From Candidatus Poribacteria bacterium (GTDB lineage Bacteria > Poribacteria > WGA-4E > WGA-3G), in assembly GCA_003635315.1 (NCBI GenBank), contig PYJD01000001.1, forward strand, positions 1 to 62,963: DNA of 62,963 nt, in the 5' to 3' direction. This document shows, piece by piece, positions 44,041 to 53,985 of the stretch. The notes beneath the pieces are model-generated. The model worked only from the letters and a program-made list of their open reading frames with translations. It ran no database searches and was not told the DNA's origin. Numbering within the stretch: position 1 is the stretch's first letter; every line of letters starts with the position of its first letter. The position numbers and the translations under genes were made by a program.

Positions 44041-47000
44041 CTAAGGACTTAATGACAGAATGTAATCGCGAACGAAGCGAATCTGTTTTTCAGCATCACT
44101 TCCAGCATAATTTCCGTAGGGGAGATGTTTACCATCAACAAGTGGCCATGCTTGTGGCATTGCCGTACCGGGTTGAAGTGCTTGAGGATCTTTCAACCAA
44201 TCCATAAGCCAATCTGGTTTTAATCTACCATTGGCTAAGGATAGATCTGGTCTGCCGGCTTTATCGCTTCCTTGAGATATTATCTCACCTTTTGAGGGAT
44301 GGCATGAATCGCACTGAAGTACATCAAATATCTGTTTTCCTACCAGTAATTCCGATCGTGTAGACATGGGTGGGGTGAGTGTTTCATACGGGAATGGTTC
44401 ATCGTCTAATGCCGAGAAGTATTTAACAAGTGCAGTTGCTTCATCATCTGACATACCGAATGATGGCATCCGTACCTTAAGTCCATATCTAATTTCAGAA
44501 GGATTTTTAAGGAATTCAAATAACCATTCCGGATAAACGCGAGCTCCTTGTGATTGAAGTGGTGGCGGTGATAGTTGTTTCGCTGTGATCTGGTCCAACC
44601 CTTCGTGTGCTATGATAACATCCGTATAATCTCCACCTTCACCCTCAATGACATGACATCCGGTACAATTATATTTTTCTACAATCCGTCTTCCGGCATC
44701 AATCTGTTTCTGTTTCTCAACGCGTTCAGGTTCAACAGCGTGGTCAAATATATAATTAAGCGGGTATGGCTGTGGTTGGAAACTCTTTAACAATACGGCG
44801 ATAGACTTTGCTTCATCATCACTGATTTGAAAAACAGGCATACGGGAAACAATTCGACGGGTTTGATATTGTCGAGGCTTGGTAATCTTTCCAATTGTCC
44901 AACCGTGCCAACTATGATCAATATCAACTGTATCACCAAAATCAAGCTCTTCGGCAAGTTTTGCCCCGAATTCACCAAGATCTGCCCCCACCTTCGATTC
45001 ATTCTCAAAACCGGGTATTTCGTGACATCCAAAACAACCGTATGTCCTTACAAGTTTCTCACCTTCATTAGGATCTACTTCACCTATTGAAGCGGAAGTA
45101 ACAGTTGTAGTCGGCTTCTGTAAACTCATCAGATAGGCAACGACATTGTCTACTTCACGTTCACCTAACCGTAGACTTGGCATAGCAGTATCTGGGTCAT
45201 AAGCCTTCGGATCTTCGATCCATTGTTTGAGATATTGTGGTGTGACTTTCGTGCCTACACTGTCTAATGCTGGAGCAAAATCAGTTCCTAATCCGTCAAC
45301 AGCATGACATGTGAGACACCCAACTGTTTTTACAGTTTCTTCCCCCGCACGGATTGCGTTTTCCGATTGTGAGTATTGCTCAGATGATTCGTCTAATGTG
45401 TCATCGGTCATTTGTGAGAGATATGCTGCTATAGATTTCACCTCATCCACGATGCGAATTACATCTTCTCTTCCATAAGGATATACAGTACCATCATCAG
45501 CCTTAATCTCATATCCAGTCTGAGTTTCGGTTACGATACCAGTACGTTGTCCACCATTTTTGAAGTAAACGACTTGGCTCATTCCCTCTGCGGGGAAGAA
45601 ATTTGGCATGGTTGTATCTGGTAGGTATGCTTCTGGAGTTTTAATCCAACTCTCAAGCCATGTGATATCTTGAACTTTACTACCGACTTTTTCCAGTGAT
45701 GGTCCTACTTTTTCAATATTGTTAAGCGCGCTATATCCTTCGACCGCATGACATCCATGACATCCAAGGTTTTCAAAGAGATGCATTCCTTTTGTAAGAT
45801 TTGGAGCATAGTCTACGGGTACATTTGTGTCGGCATCAACACCATAATCTAACTTCATGACACCATCGTGGCATCGTCGACAATTAGACTCCATATAACC
45901 CTTTTTATCTTCAGAAGTTCTTCCAGTATCTTTATCCAACCCGAGCACCGGTGTGAGCCAATATTCCGCATGGGTTAATGCATGTGCAGCTTTTGCAGTT
46001 AATCCGTGCCCCTGCCCCCCATGACAAGGGGTGCATCCGAATCTTTCAATTGGATGTTTACTCAGTAAGACGTCTCTGTGTGGATGCGTTTGAAGTACGG
46101 GGTCATAAGCAGTATCGTAAGAAATCTCTATGTCACCAAATACAAGTGGATCCGTAAGTGTGAGTAGTCCAGTTTCGGTGAGTTCATATTCTTCAGGTTC
46201 AGCATCAAACCCATCAATAACAACCGTCTCACTACCAAGTTTTACTTTTGGATGTTTTAGTTGAAGCTTAACAAGAGCTTCACCATCGCCTTCAACTTCT
46301 TCAAATAAATCATCTCCGGAGGTCTCATATCCACTCTTATCAACAGAAAAATGGCAGGTTGCACATCTATCAGCAGTATAATCGAATTCCTCAAGGTAGT
46401 ATTGGACAATGGTGCGTGTTTCTCTAAATGGATTTTCTAATAGACTACCGAGGAAAGTGCGTTTAATACCACCTACGTCTTTTACCTTCTCTTCAAGACG
46501 GGAAACAAGCTCAAATTGTTCTTTTTGAGATTCAAGTACAGCCAAAGATGCTTGAGAGGCAGCGATTCCATCCTTTATGGAGGTTTCTGTCGGTTTGTAT
46601 TTTTGTGCAATTAGGTAGGTGCTCAGAGCATTGGTAGGATCATTGCTATTCTGATAAAAATCGGCGAGTGATATATTTACGTCAGCATATTCAGCTTCAG
46701 CCATAAGAACAGCAGAAGTTAATTCACCTTCAATTCGTTGTTCAAATTCGTCGAGTTTTTCTTTCCATTTGTTGACAGTATCCGTATATTCTCCGTGTGC
46801 TTCATGAAGACTATGTTGATATTTATAATTAATTGCATCAGATTTACTCTGTTCAAATTTCCTGTCCTGCATTGCTTCGTCCAATGCGACTTTCTTCTCT
46901 TCAATATCCTTTTCGAGTCTTCTTAATTCATTTGTATCTAAATCGGGTTTGGAGGGTTCATCAGGTAAATTATTCTCTGCGTTTTCCAATTCTGCTTTTG

Positions 47001-47172
47001 TTTTTTCATACTCATACTGGTAGAACTGTTGCTGAATTTCTTTCCAAGGACGACGGGTAATCATCTCACTCCAGAAACCCCATATAGTTACCAATCCTAA
47101 CAGTGCAGATAGAATAAAGAACAATACAGCATAAGATTTACTTTCAGCGGGAATTTCTTTCTTGCTCCTCAC
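44041..47172 (-). CDS. Octaheme membrane-anchored cytochrome c
   Basis: This is a very large protein of about 1043 residues. GTG 47172 after GGAGG is the probable start. One membrane helix (about residues 15-34) is followed by a coiled-coil region (about 45-150 and 200-235), then eight CxxCH heme sites: CATCH (270-274), CTPCH, CRRCH, CHGCH, CLTCH, CFGCH, CTGCH and CDSCH. Several heme domains are of the mono-c type with M-P motifs, and one carries a short beta insertion before its Met. It is encoded after split cytochrome b and Rieske, so it likely replaces cytochrome c1 or f in a bc-type complex. Confidence 0.85.
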   Translation of the reverse strand: MRSKKEIPAESKSYAVLFFILSALLGLVTIWGFWSEMITRRPWKEIQQQFYQYEYEKTKAELENAENNLPDEPSKPDLDTNELRRLEKDIEEKKVALDEAMQDRKFEQSKSDAINYKYQHSLHEAHGEYTDTVNKWKEKLDEFEQRIEGELTSAVLMAEAEYADVNISLADFYQNSNDPTNALSTYLIAQKYKPTETSIKDGIAASQASLAVLESQKEQFELVSRLEEKVKDVGGIKRTFLGSLLENPFRETRTIVQYYLEEFDYTADRCATCHFSVDKSGYETSGDDLFEEVEGDGEALVKLQLKHPKVKLGSETVVIDGFDAEPEEYELTETGLLTLTDPLVFGDIEISYDTAYDPVLQTHPHRDVLLSKHPIERFGCTPCHGGQGHGLTAKAAHALTHAEYWLTPVLGLDKDTGRTSEDKKGYMESNCRRCHDGVMKLDYGVDADTNVPVDYAPNLTKGMHLFENLGCHGCHAVEGYSALNNIEKVGPSLEKVGSKVQDITWLESWIKTPEAYLPDTTMPNFFPAEGMSQVVYFKNGGQRTGIVTETQTGYEIKADDGTVYPYGREDVIRIVDEVKSIAAYLSQMTDDTLDESSEQYSQSENAIRAGEETVKTVGCLTCHAVDGLGTDFAPALDSVGTKVTPQYLKQWIEDPKAYDPDTAMPSLRLGEREVDNVVAYLMSLQKPTTTVTSASIGEVDPNEGEKLVRTYGCFGCHEIPGFENESKVGADLGEFGAKLAEELDFGDTVDIDHSWHGWTIGKITKPRQYQTRRIVSRMPVFQISDDEAKSIAVLLKSFQPQPYPLNYIFDHAVEPERVEKQKQIDAGRRIVEKYNCTGCHVIEGEGGDYTDVIIAHEGLDQITAKQLSPPPLQSQGARVYPEWLFEFLKNPSEIRYGLKVRMPSFGMSDDEATALVKYFSALDDEPFPYETLTPPMSTRSELLVGKQIFDVLQCDSCHPSKGEIISQGSDKAGRPDLSLANGRLKPDWLMDWLKDPQALQPGTAMPQAWPLVDGKHLPYGNYAGSDAEKQIRFVRDYILSLSP

Positions 47173-47254
47173 GAAATGTATAACCTCCAAGTGAATCGAT
47201 ATTTACGGACAAACTTCAGAACTGAATTATTTCTCAAAATTTGATATATAGGTA

Positions 47255-48121
47255 TTAGATATTAAACCAAGGGGTTACCCAAACATATTTTATATTTAAT
47301 GCTAATCTCAAGAACATCTTGATGGGTAACGCCATCATAGACAAAAACAGGAAGGAAACAATAACGTATCTTACCAGTCCAAGTTGTTGTATGAATTGGC
47401 TTGTTTTTCTAAATATGATATAGACAATGGGTCCGAGAGCGAAATATCCAGATACAACGACGAATCCGAAGAAACTTGCTGTAACGTCGTTCCGGATACC
47501 GAATAGATAAGATAAGTTGATATTGGTTAATGGAACAATCAGGTGCGGATCCCATTTCTCCCAAGGCATAAAGATATTCCATCCTGGTCCTCTTAGGAAC
47601 GTACCCACTATCATCAAAACAATCCATAGAATAATGAAACCGAAACAGAATACTGCAATAGCAAATGGACGTTCTTTAAGTGTGTAATATCCTTTTCCTT
47701 TTGGGTTGATATCGATATAAGGAATTGCTATCAGACCCGCAATTATGAGTCCTGGTAAGACGACCCCAGCAATCCATGGGTCGAAATAAACTAACATCTC
47801 TTGTAGTGCGAGGAAATACCACGGTGCTTTGGATGGATTAGGCGTCTTTGCGGGATCACTCATCTCTTCAAGAGGAGCGTCGATCATAATTGACCATACC
47901 CCGAGAACTAACATGACGATTATAGCACAGACAAATTCGTTACGACATAGATACGGCCAAACGTAAACCTTATCATTCAGTTCCGCGTCTGATGGAACAC
48001 CCATCCGATCTGTTTGTCTTGCCTGTTTAAATGATAACCAGATAAAGTATGGTATCAGAAACAGAATAGCCAAAATAGGAACATTATCAGGCTTCGATAT
48101 TAATGCAATAATATTCTCCAT
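47255..48121 (-). CDS. Cytochrome b C-terminal subunit (PetD-like)
   Basis: This 288-residue membrane protein matches the C-terminal half of cytochrome b (subunit IV of b6f complexes). It has the quinol-site segment K-A-P-W-Y-F-L-A-L-Q, which here carries Ala-Pro in place of the usual Pro-Glu of PEWY, then P-G-L-I-I-A-G-L-I-A-I-P-Y. Two further C-terminal helices extend it beyond the typical 160 residues of PetD. It lies between the PetB-like and octaheme genes. Confidence 0.87.
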   Translation of the reverse strand: MENIIALISKPDNVPILAILFLIPYFIWLSFKQARQTDRMGVPSDAELNDKVYVWPYLCRNEFVCAIIVMLVLGVWSIMIDAPLEEMSDPAKTPNPSKAPWYFLALQEMLVYFDPWIAGVVLPGLIIAGLIAIPYIDINPKGKGYYTLKERPFAIAVFCFGFIILWIVLMIVGTFLRGPGWNIFMPWEKWDPHLIVPLTNINLSYLFGIRNDVTASFFGFVVVSGYFALGPIVYIIFRKTSQFIQQLGLVRYVIVSFLFLSMMALPIKMFLRLALNIKYVWVTPWFNI

Positions 48122-48246
48122 ATCTAAATCTATTCTCCTTCAATTCTGGAATTTGTCTATAATTCTCGTCTAACCTAAATTTTTAGTAAAACTGTTAATG
48201 AATATACGTCTTGATTGACTTATCCTTTACTCAATACCATCTAATA

Positions 48247-49020
48247 CTATAGAGGACCGGAGATACCACCGTCTTTACGCACCCGCCAAAAATGTAACGC
48301 CATTAATGCACTTGCAGCCAAGGGGACTGCAATACAGTGTAGAATATAGAATCGTAATAGTGTGGATTCACCTACGATTGTTCCACCAAGTAATGCAAAA
48401 CGTACATCATTAGATTGTGTGACAATGTCTGTTGGGGTAAATGGACCTTCGTGCCCTAAGACTGGTGTTGCTCGAGCCATGTTAGTTCCGACTGTGACTG
48501 CCCAATATGCGAGTTGATCCCAAGGTAATAGATAACCTGTAAAACTTAAGAAAAAGGTAATTAGTAATAATATGACACCGACAGCCCAATTAAATTCGCG
48601 AGGTTTCTTGTATGAACCAGTTAAAAAGACTCGGAACATATGAAGCATCACAGATATAACCATTCCGTGTGCAGCCCATCGATGCATATTCCGCAGGAGC
48701 ATACCAAAGGGAATGTCAAATTCAAGTGATTGTATATCGCGGAAGGCGTATTCTGCAACTGGACGGTAGTAAAACATTAACAAAACACCGGTAACAGCCG
48801 TCACCAAGAACATGAGGAATGTGATACCTCCCATGCACCAAGTGAACCTAAAGTTTAGTGCGTGGCGTGAAATACGGGGTGGATGTAAGTGAAGCCAAAC
48901 GTTCTGTAGAATTTGTAGTGTATAGCGTCGACCAGTGTCTTCATAACCGTGGCGAAAAATTGATTTCCATATATCGGACTCGGTTATCTTTTCTTTTAGT
49001 CCTTTACGTTCTTCGTTCAT
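48247..49020 (-). CDS. Cytochrome b N-terminal subunit (b6/PetB-like)
   Basis: This 257-residue four-helix cytochrome b binds two hemes through His113 and His127 in helix B and a matching pair near 230 and 244 in helix D. Cys62, in F-T-W-C-M-G-G-I-T-F, sits where b6 proteins have the Cys that binds the extra heme ci. This makes the complex b6f-like rather than bc1-like. The gene starts 57 bp after the Rieske stop. Confidence 0.93.
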   Translation of the reverse strand: MNEERKGLKEKITESDIWKSIFRHGYEDTGRRYTLQILQNVWLHLHPPRISRHALNFRFTWCMGGITFLMFLVTAVTGVLLMFYYRPVAEYAFRDIQSLEFDIPFGMLLRNMHRWAAHGMVISVMLHMFRVFLTGSYKKPREFNWAVGVILLLITFFLSFTGYLLPWDQLAYWAVTVGTNMARATPVLGHEGPFTPTDIVTQSNDVRFALLGGTIVGESTLLRFYILHCIAVPLAASALMALHFWRVRKDGGISGPL

Positions 49021-49077
49021 TATCTTCCTTTATACCTATTGAGCGAACATTGACTCAGACGCAATCCATGCTTGATA

Positions 49078-49566
49078 TTAGACTCTTAGAGAGGCACCAG
49101 CATCTTCCCACTGACCTTTCTCACCTAAGAACTTAACTGATTTGTCAATTTGAAGTTGTCCATCTTCTGCCAAGGTTATTTTAACCCTTTCAAGAGGTCG
49201 TGGTGCCGGTCCTTCATAGTTGATCCCATCACGGTCAAAACCGCTGCCGTGACAAGGACACTTGAATTTACTCTCAGAACCGAGCCAACGTGGTGTACAA
49301 CCGAGGTGTGTGCATGTTGTTAAAAGTGCATAGAATACACCATCTTCTCGTCTGACAATCCAAACACCGAAAGGATCTTTCTTGAATTTTTCACTTACAC
49401 TCCCTGGGGGATATTCTCCAGGAAAACCTGCTTTAAAGATAGATGATGGTTCATAGAGAACTCGAGGATACAGGTATCGAACTAACCCCGGTCCAAAACA
49501 TAAACCAAGTGCAGCAGTAAAACTTCCCCAACCCAAGGATCTGAAGAAACTACGTCGAGACAACAC
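49078..49566 (-). CDS. Rieske [2Fe-2S] protein
   Basis: This 162-residue protein has an N-terminal membrane anchor or Tat-type signal (R-R-S-F-F-R-S-L-G) and the Rieske cluster motifs C85-T-H87-L-G-C90 and C103-P-C105-H106. It carries electrons from quinol to the cytochrome subunits of the bc-type complex. GTG is the likely start. It is first in the transcript with both cytochrome b pieces, the octaheme and the monoheme cytochrome. Confidence 0.94.
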   Translation of the reverse strand: MLSRRSFFRSLGWGSFTAALGLCFGPGLVRYLYPRVLYEPSSIFKAGFPGEYPPGSVSEKFKKDPFGVWIVRREDGVFYALLTTCTHLGCTPRWLGSESKFKCPCHGSGFDRDGINYEGPAPRPLERVKITLAEDGQLQIDKSVKFLGEKGQWEDAGASLRV

Positions 49567-49663
49567 TTATGCCCCCTATATAAGTATCACAGATTTTAGT
49601 TTGCAAAAGTATATCACAATATAGGATAGTTTGCACGAATTTCAGCGTCTTAAAATTCATGTA

Positions 49664-49679
49664 TCACGGATATCCGTGA
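49664..49679. promoter_or_regulatory. Palindrome TCACGGATATCCGTGA upstream of the Rieske operon
   Basis: This perfect 16-bp palindrome lies about 100 bp upstream of the Rieske start. The same core is found at 43619-43632. See the matching entry; a shared transcription factor is inferred. Confidence 0.55.
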
Positions 49680-49738
49680 ATTGATTAAGAGTCTTTCAAC
49701 CTTTAATTCAGTGGGTTTGTGTTAACATCTAAATACAA

Positions 49739-49770
49739 AAGCGGGACATATACTGATATATGTCCCGCTT
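49739..49770 (-). terminator. Intrinsic terminator after the PPC-domain gene
   Basis: A perfect 14-bp stem (aagcgggacatata / tatatgtcccgctt) with a 4-nt loop is followed on the minus strand by ttgtattt. It lies about 50 bp past the stop of the 49820 gene and upstream of the Rieske promoter region. It would also work in reverse, but no plus-strand gene ends here. Confidence 0.85.
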
Positions 49771-49819
49771 CAATTTTCTTAATCTATATAACCCAATTTT
49801 CTTCGTATAAATCAGTGCT

Positions 49820-52312
49820 CTACTTTATGATTTTTACATTGATTATTGGACTTTCTTGTATGAATGGCGTGCCATTTATAACTGCAGTTCCTCGGAACTT
49901 CACTTGATAGGTCTTTGCTTCTAATGTACTAATTGCTTCCAGATCGACTTCAACATCGTTCTCGTTCATCGGTATCGTAGCTTCAGGAACGGTAATACCT
50001 TCTGGCACCAGAATAGGTGTAATCGTTACGATATCAGTAAAACTACCACGTCGAACAATACTCATTGTGAGTGTAGCAGTTTTCTTAATTGGATCTGCAG
50101 TTTCTGTTGTTTCAACCTTCGTATTCTCAGTTGGGGAAGGGTTCGATACAGGAACAACTGCTCCATCCTCTTCTACAGCAGCAACAGGTTCATCTAAAGT
50201 TTTTGATTTTGGAAACACAATGCTAAAACGTAACGGTTCGATGGTTACTATAAATGGTGCTTCAAGGACTGTTATTGGTATAGCAGGTGTGGCTTCAGTA
50301 TAACTTTCACGGTTTAAATTTGCTGACCCAGTCACAGCTATATAGCTTGTTCCCGGTATAGGAACAACAGAAAACTGTTCGCGTCGTTCAACAGTTCCTG
50401 CCCGGAGAGAAATCATTGCGCTATTCTTCCCTGCTGGAATAGTGGCTTTACCACCCGATACCCGAACTGGCACACCTTCAACATTTAAGGCAATCGCATC
50501 ATTAAACCCATCCTTACGATGTGCAATAACATGAAAATTTGTGGTTTTATTATGTACTACATTTATATCAATATCTGCGACTTCAAGTGTAAAAGGTGGT
50601 GATTTCATCACAGTCAACAAAATCTCTTTTGGATTTGCTGTAACTTCTATGCGACGATCCCCAATTGAACCAACCCCTGCAATAGAAAAAGTATGTAAAC
50701 CTAATTCGGCATCGTCAGGAGCAGTTATGGTTAACAACGCTTGATTCTGTGTAGGATATAAGATCGTTGGACTAACAATAAAACCCTTGGGTAGGTCTGG
50801 TGAATAGAATTTGAGTCCACCATTAAATCCGTCAATTCGTGCTGCTGTGACGGTCATCACAAATGTGCCACCTTGTGTAATGCGTGGGTTATCTGTACTG
50901 ACATTAACCTGAAACCGTGGGTTTAATGGTCGTATCGTGAGTCTATATGGATAATCTGCACCACCGTTGTTATTCAGGTCACGAACTGAGATCCCGTAAT
51001 CACCAGTTTCAGGAGCAGAAAATCTGATAATGGAATCTGTTCCACTGGCATCATCATTTACGCTGATAACTTGTTCTTCAATATCCTCTTCAGATTCACC
51101 TTTTTTATGTGAATATATTTTTAATAAAGGATCTAACTGTGAACGAAATTGCCGAGATTGCACTTCAATTATGAAAGTTGCACCTTTTTCAACTGTAATA
51201 GAATACCTGTCAACATCCCCTGCTTTATCAATTTTTCCATTTACCGTAATTGGTGTACCTATTTTGGTTTCTTCTTTTAGCGTATTATTTGGCTCAGTTT
51301 CGTTTGTCTCGTTAAACTCACCAATGGCAAAAGGATAAGAATTTGTTTCTAATCCTTTTGCTGTGTTTACGCGTAATTCTTGAATTCCGGTAGAGGCATC
51401 TGGTGATATATTAAGTTGTAAGGTATTAAGAGATCCTAAGTTTGCCCCAGCAACAGTGACATTGTTTGCCGCACCGCGTTTACCTCCGAGAGGGAAAACA
51501 CTCTGCAGATATGGCAACTCACCAATGTTTAATCTATATCTGTGATTTCCACCACCTTGATATCGAATATCACGTAAATAAAGCGTATATTCACCAGCCA
51601 CCTGGGTAGTGTAATCAATAAAGGAGTCCAATCCATTTCCATCTTGACTTTTAAGAATTTCATTTCCTGATGGATCATATAATTCCATATAGGAATCTAA
51701 TGCTGACCCCATGCGTTGTGCATTAATATCGCAGATTAAACGTGCACCTTTTCTGAGATTAAACCGAAAATAATCCACATCATCTATGGAGTTAACAGTT
51801 CCATTGACGGTCACAGGTAATGTTAACACATTGGCAGCATCCATCATACCGTTCGGTTCCTGTTCCATTATCTCAGGTAGATCTCCGACGATGAAATTCT
51901 GTGCATTGGATACACCATTTGGTGTAATTAACCGTATCTGATGGTTTCCTAAAGGAGCATCCTCTGATATTTCAAATGAAAGAACAAGACGGGGATCTGT
52001 CGGTACATTACCGGATATGCCAGAACCATTAAATCTAACGGATGCAGACGGTGCCTTTTGCTTAATAGTCGCCTTTATCCCCTGATTGTTAAACCATATC
52101 TCTGCATTCTCATCGATATTCTTCCCATCAAGGGTAATATCAATAGTTTGCCCGCGTTGTGCGGCGCGGGGTGTGATATTTGTCAACTGCGGAGCAACCT
52201 GTGCATGGACAATACCTATACTAAATATTAAGAAAAATATGAATGGTATCAGAGACTTCTTCTGTCGGGTTTGTCTAAGAATTGCTCGCTTACTAAAGAT
52301 TAAACCAAGCAT
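49820..52312 (-). CDS. Exported protein with IPT-like and PPC domains
   Basis: This 830-residue secreted protein has a signal peptide (hydrophobic 20-37, ending V-H-A). An N-terminal IPT/TIG-like domain (L-T-N-I-T-P-R-A-A-Q-R-G) is followed by two pre-peptidase C-terminal domains (E-Q-E-P-N-G ... D-V-D-Y-F-R-F near 150-255, and E-T-E-P-N-N-T ... D-V-D-R-Y-S-I near 335-450) and further beta-sandwich repeats. No catalytic domain is visible. Such proteins in Planctomycetes are encoded beside DUF1501 and DUF1549/1553 genes, as here. Confidence 0.8.
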   Translation of the reverse strand: MLGLIFSKRAILRQTRQKKSLIPFIFFLIFSIGIVHAQVAPQLTNITPRAAQRGQTIDITLDGKNIDENAEIWFNNQGIKATIKQKAPSASVRFNGSGISGNVPTDPRLVLSFEISEDAPLGNHQIRLITPNGVSNAQNFIVGDLPEIMEQEPNGMMDAANVLTLPVTVNGTVNSIDDVDYFRFNLRKGARLICDINAQRMGSALDSYMELYDPSGNEILKSQDGNGLDSFIDYTTQVAGEYTLYLRDIRYQGGGNHRYRLNIGELPYLQSVFPLGGKRGAANNVTVAGANLGSLNTLQLNISPDASTGIQELRVNTAKGLETNSYPFAIGEFNETNETEPNNTLKEETKIGTPITVNGKIDKAGDVDRYSITVEKGATFIIEVQSRQFRSQLDPLLKIYSHKKGESEEDIEEQVISVNDDASGTDSIIRFSAPETGDYGISVRDLNNNGGADYPYRLTIRPLNPRFQVNVSTDNPRITQGGTFVMTVTAARIDGFNGGLKFYSPDLPKGFIVSPTILYPTQNQALLTITAPDDAELGLHTFSIAGVGSIGDRRIEVTANPKEILLTVMKSPPFTLEVADIDINVVHNKTTNFHVIAHRKDGFNDAIALNVEGVPVRVSGGKATIPAGKNSAMISLRAGTVERREQFSVVPIPGTSYIAVTGSANLNRESYTEATPAIPITVLEAPFIVTIEPLRFSIVFPKSKTLDEPVAAVEEDGAVVPVSNPSPTENTKVETTETADPIKKTATLTMSIVRRGSFTDIVTITPILVPEGITVPEATIPMNENDVEVDLEAISTLEAKTYQVKFRGTAVINGTPFIQESPIINVKIIK

Positions 52313-52422
52313 TTTGATTACCTCTTCTGCGAATATTGGATATTGTTAAAACCCCAAAATATGATTTAGGTTATCTATGTGTGGATATATGTGGAAGGAT
52401 TAGAATCAATAAAAGGGTTATA

Positions 52423-52458
52423 GAAGCCTGCACTTGAATTATTTCAAATGCAGGCTTC
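52423..52458 (-). terminator. Hairpin after the DUF1501 gene
   Basis: A 10-bp stem (gaagcctgca / tgcaggcttc), extended by an inner cttgaa/ttcaaa pairing, lies 16 bp past the DUF1501 stop. It is followed on the minus strand by an AT-rich stretch but not a clean T run. Confidence 0.65.
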
Positions 52459-52473
52459 AGAATTATCAGTTAA

Positions 52474-53919
52474 TTAAAAGATACCTGTAATCACTTCACC
52501 TTTGACCAATTCACGAGGTTGGTCTAAGTGGTTCATGACGATGGTATGGGGGTCAATGGCGAGTGTATGATATACCGTCGCCAGAATATCACGTGGATGT
52601 ACCGGTTTTTCAAGTGGAGTTGAACCCGTTGCATCGGATTTACCGTATACCTGACCACCTTTGACACCAGCACCAGCGATAAGACCGGTATAGCAATAGG
52701 GCCAATGATCACGTCCATCAGGTGCATTTCCGTTCCCTGATGTACTGATACCCATACGAGGTGAACGTCCAAACTCACCAATAGCGAGAACAAGTGTGGT
52801 CTCTAACAATCCACGCTGATCTAAATCTTCGAGTAGAGAAGAAACTGCGCTGTCTAACTTTGGACAGTGAAGATTTTTCAATGGTCCAAAGTTTGCTGCG
52901 TGCGTATCCCATGCGGTTTCATTAGGATTACCGTTAGCAACCGATGGCCAGTTTACCTGTACAAAACGTGTCCCTGCTTCTACCAGTCGTCGTGCCATTA
53001 GTGCGCTCTGACCGAAAGTATGACGTCCATATTTATCCCGCATCGTATCTGTTTCCTGTGTTAGATCAAACGCATTCCGTGCCTTCTGAGATAAAATCAG
53101 ATCGTATGCTTTTTCATAATACTCATTCAACGCGAAGGAATCAGCTACCTTGTCGATTTCTGGCATATTTGCGTTAATCGTTTCAAGGAGTGTTTTCCGG
53201 CGCTGTAAACGCATGGGTGGCACTTCGGGACGGAGTGACAGATCGTCGAGATTGATCTCTTTGTTTGGATCTTGGAAGAGGAAGTATGGATCATAAGCTC
53301 TACCAAGGAAACCCGCATTACCACCCTTGCCAACAATATTACTTTCTTGCATGGGTCGGGGTAGCTGTACAGCAGCCAACATCGGTTCTTCTGGTGGCTT
53401 GAACTTAGAGATATGTGCTGCGGCATTAGGATGATCAATTGGAGATGGTGGATCAAGTTGTCCAGAAGGAGCAACCTTATCAGGTGTTTCGCCAGTCACC
53501 ATCTGATACATAGCAGCAGTATGATTGAATAACCCTGCAGGGGTATAACTTACTGAACGAATCAGACAGGCTTTATCCATCTGCTGTGCTAATTTTGGCA
53601 TCGTTTCAGACAACTGTATACCGGGAACATTCGTTGGTATAGGATTAAACTCACCCCGGATATTTGAGGGAGCATCCGGTTTTGGATCCCAAATATCTAT
53701 GTGACTGGGACCGCCTTGCAGGAAAAGCAGAATGACAGAATTTGCTTTGCCCCAACCGTTTAGAGGCTTTGCGGCATCAACTGTCGTACTTGCCTTTGCT
53801 TGGAGTGACAATACTTGTGGCAGACTTATGCCCAGCATCGCGGCGCCACCCACGCGGAGAAACTCTCTACGTGAGAACCCGTCACATAATCTCCCGGGCG
53901 CTTGTGGTAACGATAACAT
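52474..53919 (-). CDS. DUF1501 family Tat-exported protein
   Basis: This protein of about 481 residues starts at ATG 53919 (GGAGG upstream). A twin-arginine signal, S-R-R-E-F-L-R-V-G-G-A-A-M-L-G, occupies residues 16-30. The mature part is a sulfatase/phosphatase-like DUF1501 fold, with F-L-Q-G-G-P-S-H-I-D-I-W-D near residue 70 and G-E-F-G-R-S-P-R-M-G and G-R-D-H-W-P near 385-412. It is 64 bp after the DUF1549/1553 gene, the usual pair in Planctomycetes and Poribacteria. Biochemical role is uncertain. Confidence 0.9.
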   Translation of the reverse strand: MLSLPQAPGRLCDGFSRREFLRVGGAAMLGISLPQVLSLQAKASTTVDAAKPLNGWGKANSVILLFLQGGPSHIDIWDPKPDAPSNIRGEFNPIPTNVPGIQLSETMPKLAQQMDKACLIRSVSYTPAGLFNHTAAMYQMVTGETPDKVAPSGQLDPPSPIDHPNAAAHISKFKPPEEPMLAAVQLPRPMQESNIVGKGGNAGFLGRAYDPYFLFQDPNKEINLDDLSLRPEVPPMRLQRRKTLLETINANMPEIDKVADSFALNEYYEKAYDLILSQKARNAFDLTQETDTMRDKYGRHTFGQSALMARRLVEAGTRFVQVNWPSVANGNPNETAWDTHAANFGPLKNLHCPKLDSAVSSLLEDLDQRGLLETTLVLAIGEFGRSPRMGISTSGNGNAPDGRDHWPYCYTGLIAGAGVKGGQVYGKSDATGSTPLEKPVHPRDILATVYHTLAIDPHTIVMNHLDQPRELVKGEVITGIF

Positions 53920-53985
53920 CAATTATTTCCTCCATAATAGTGAAAGTTTCTAACTTAATTTAGAAGTTCACAATTGGTTTTGGGC

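Noticed and set aside
44773..46927. Several 60-90-codon frames opposite the octaheme gene
   Set aside because: They are antisense or alternative frames of a gene with eight heme motifs.
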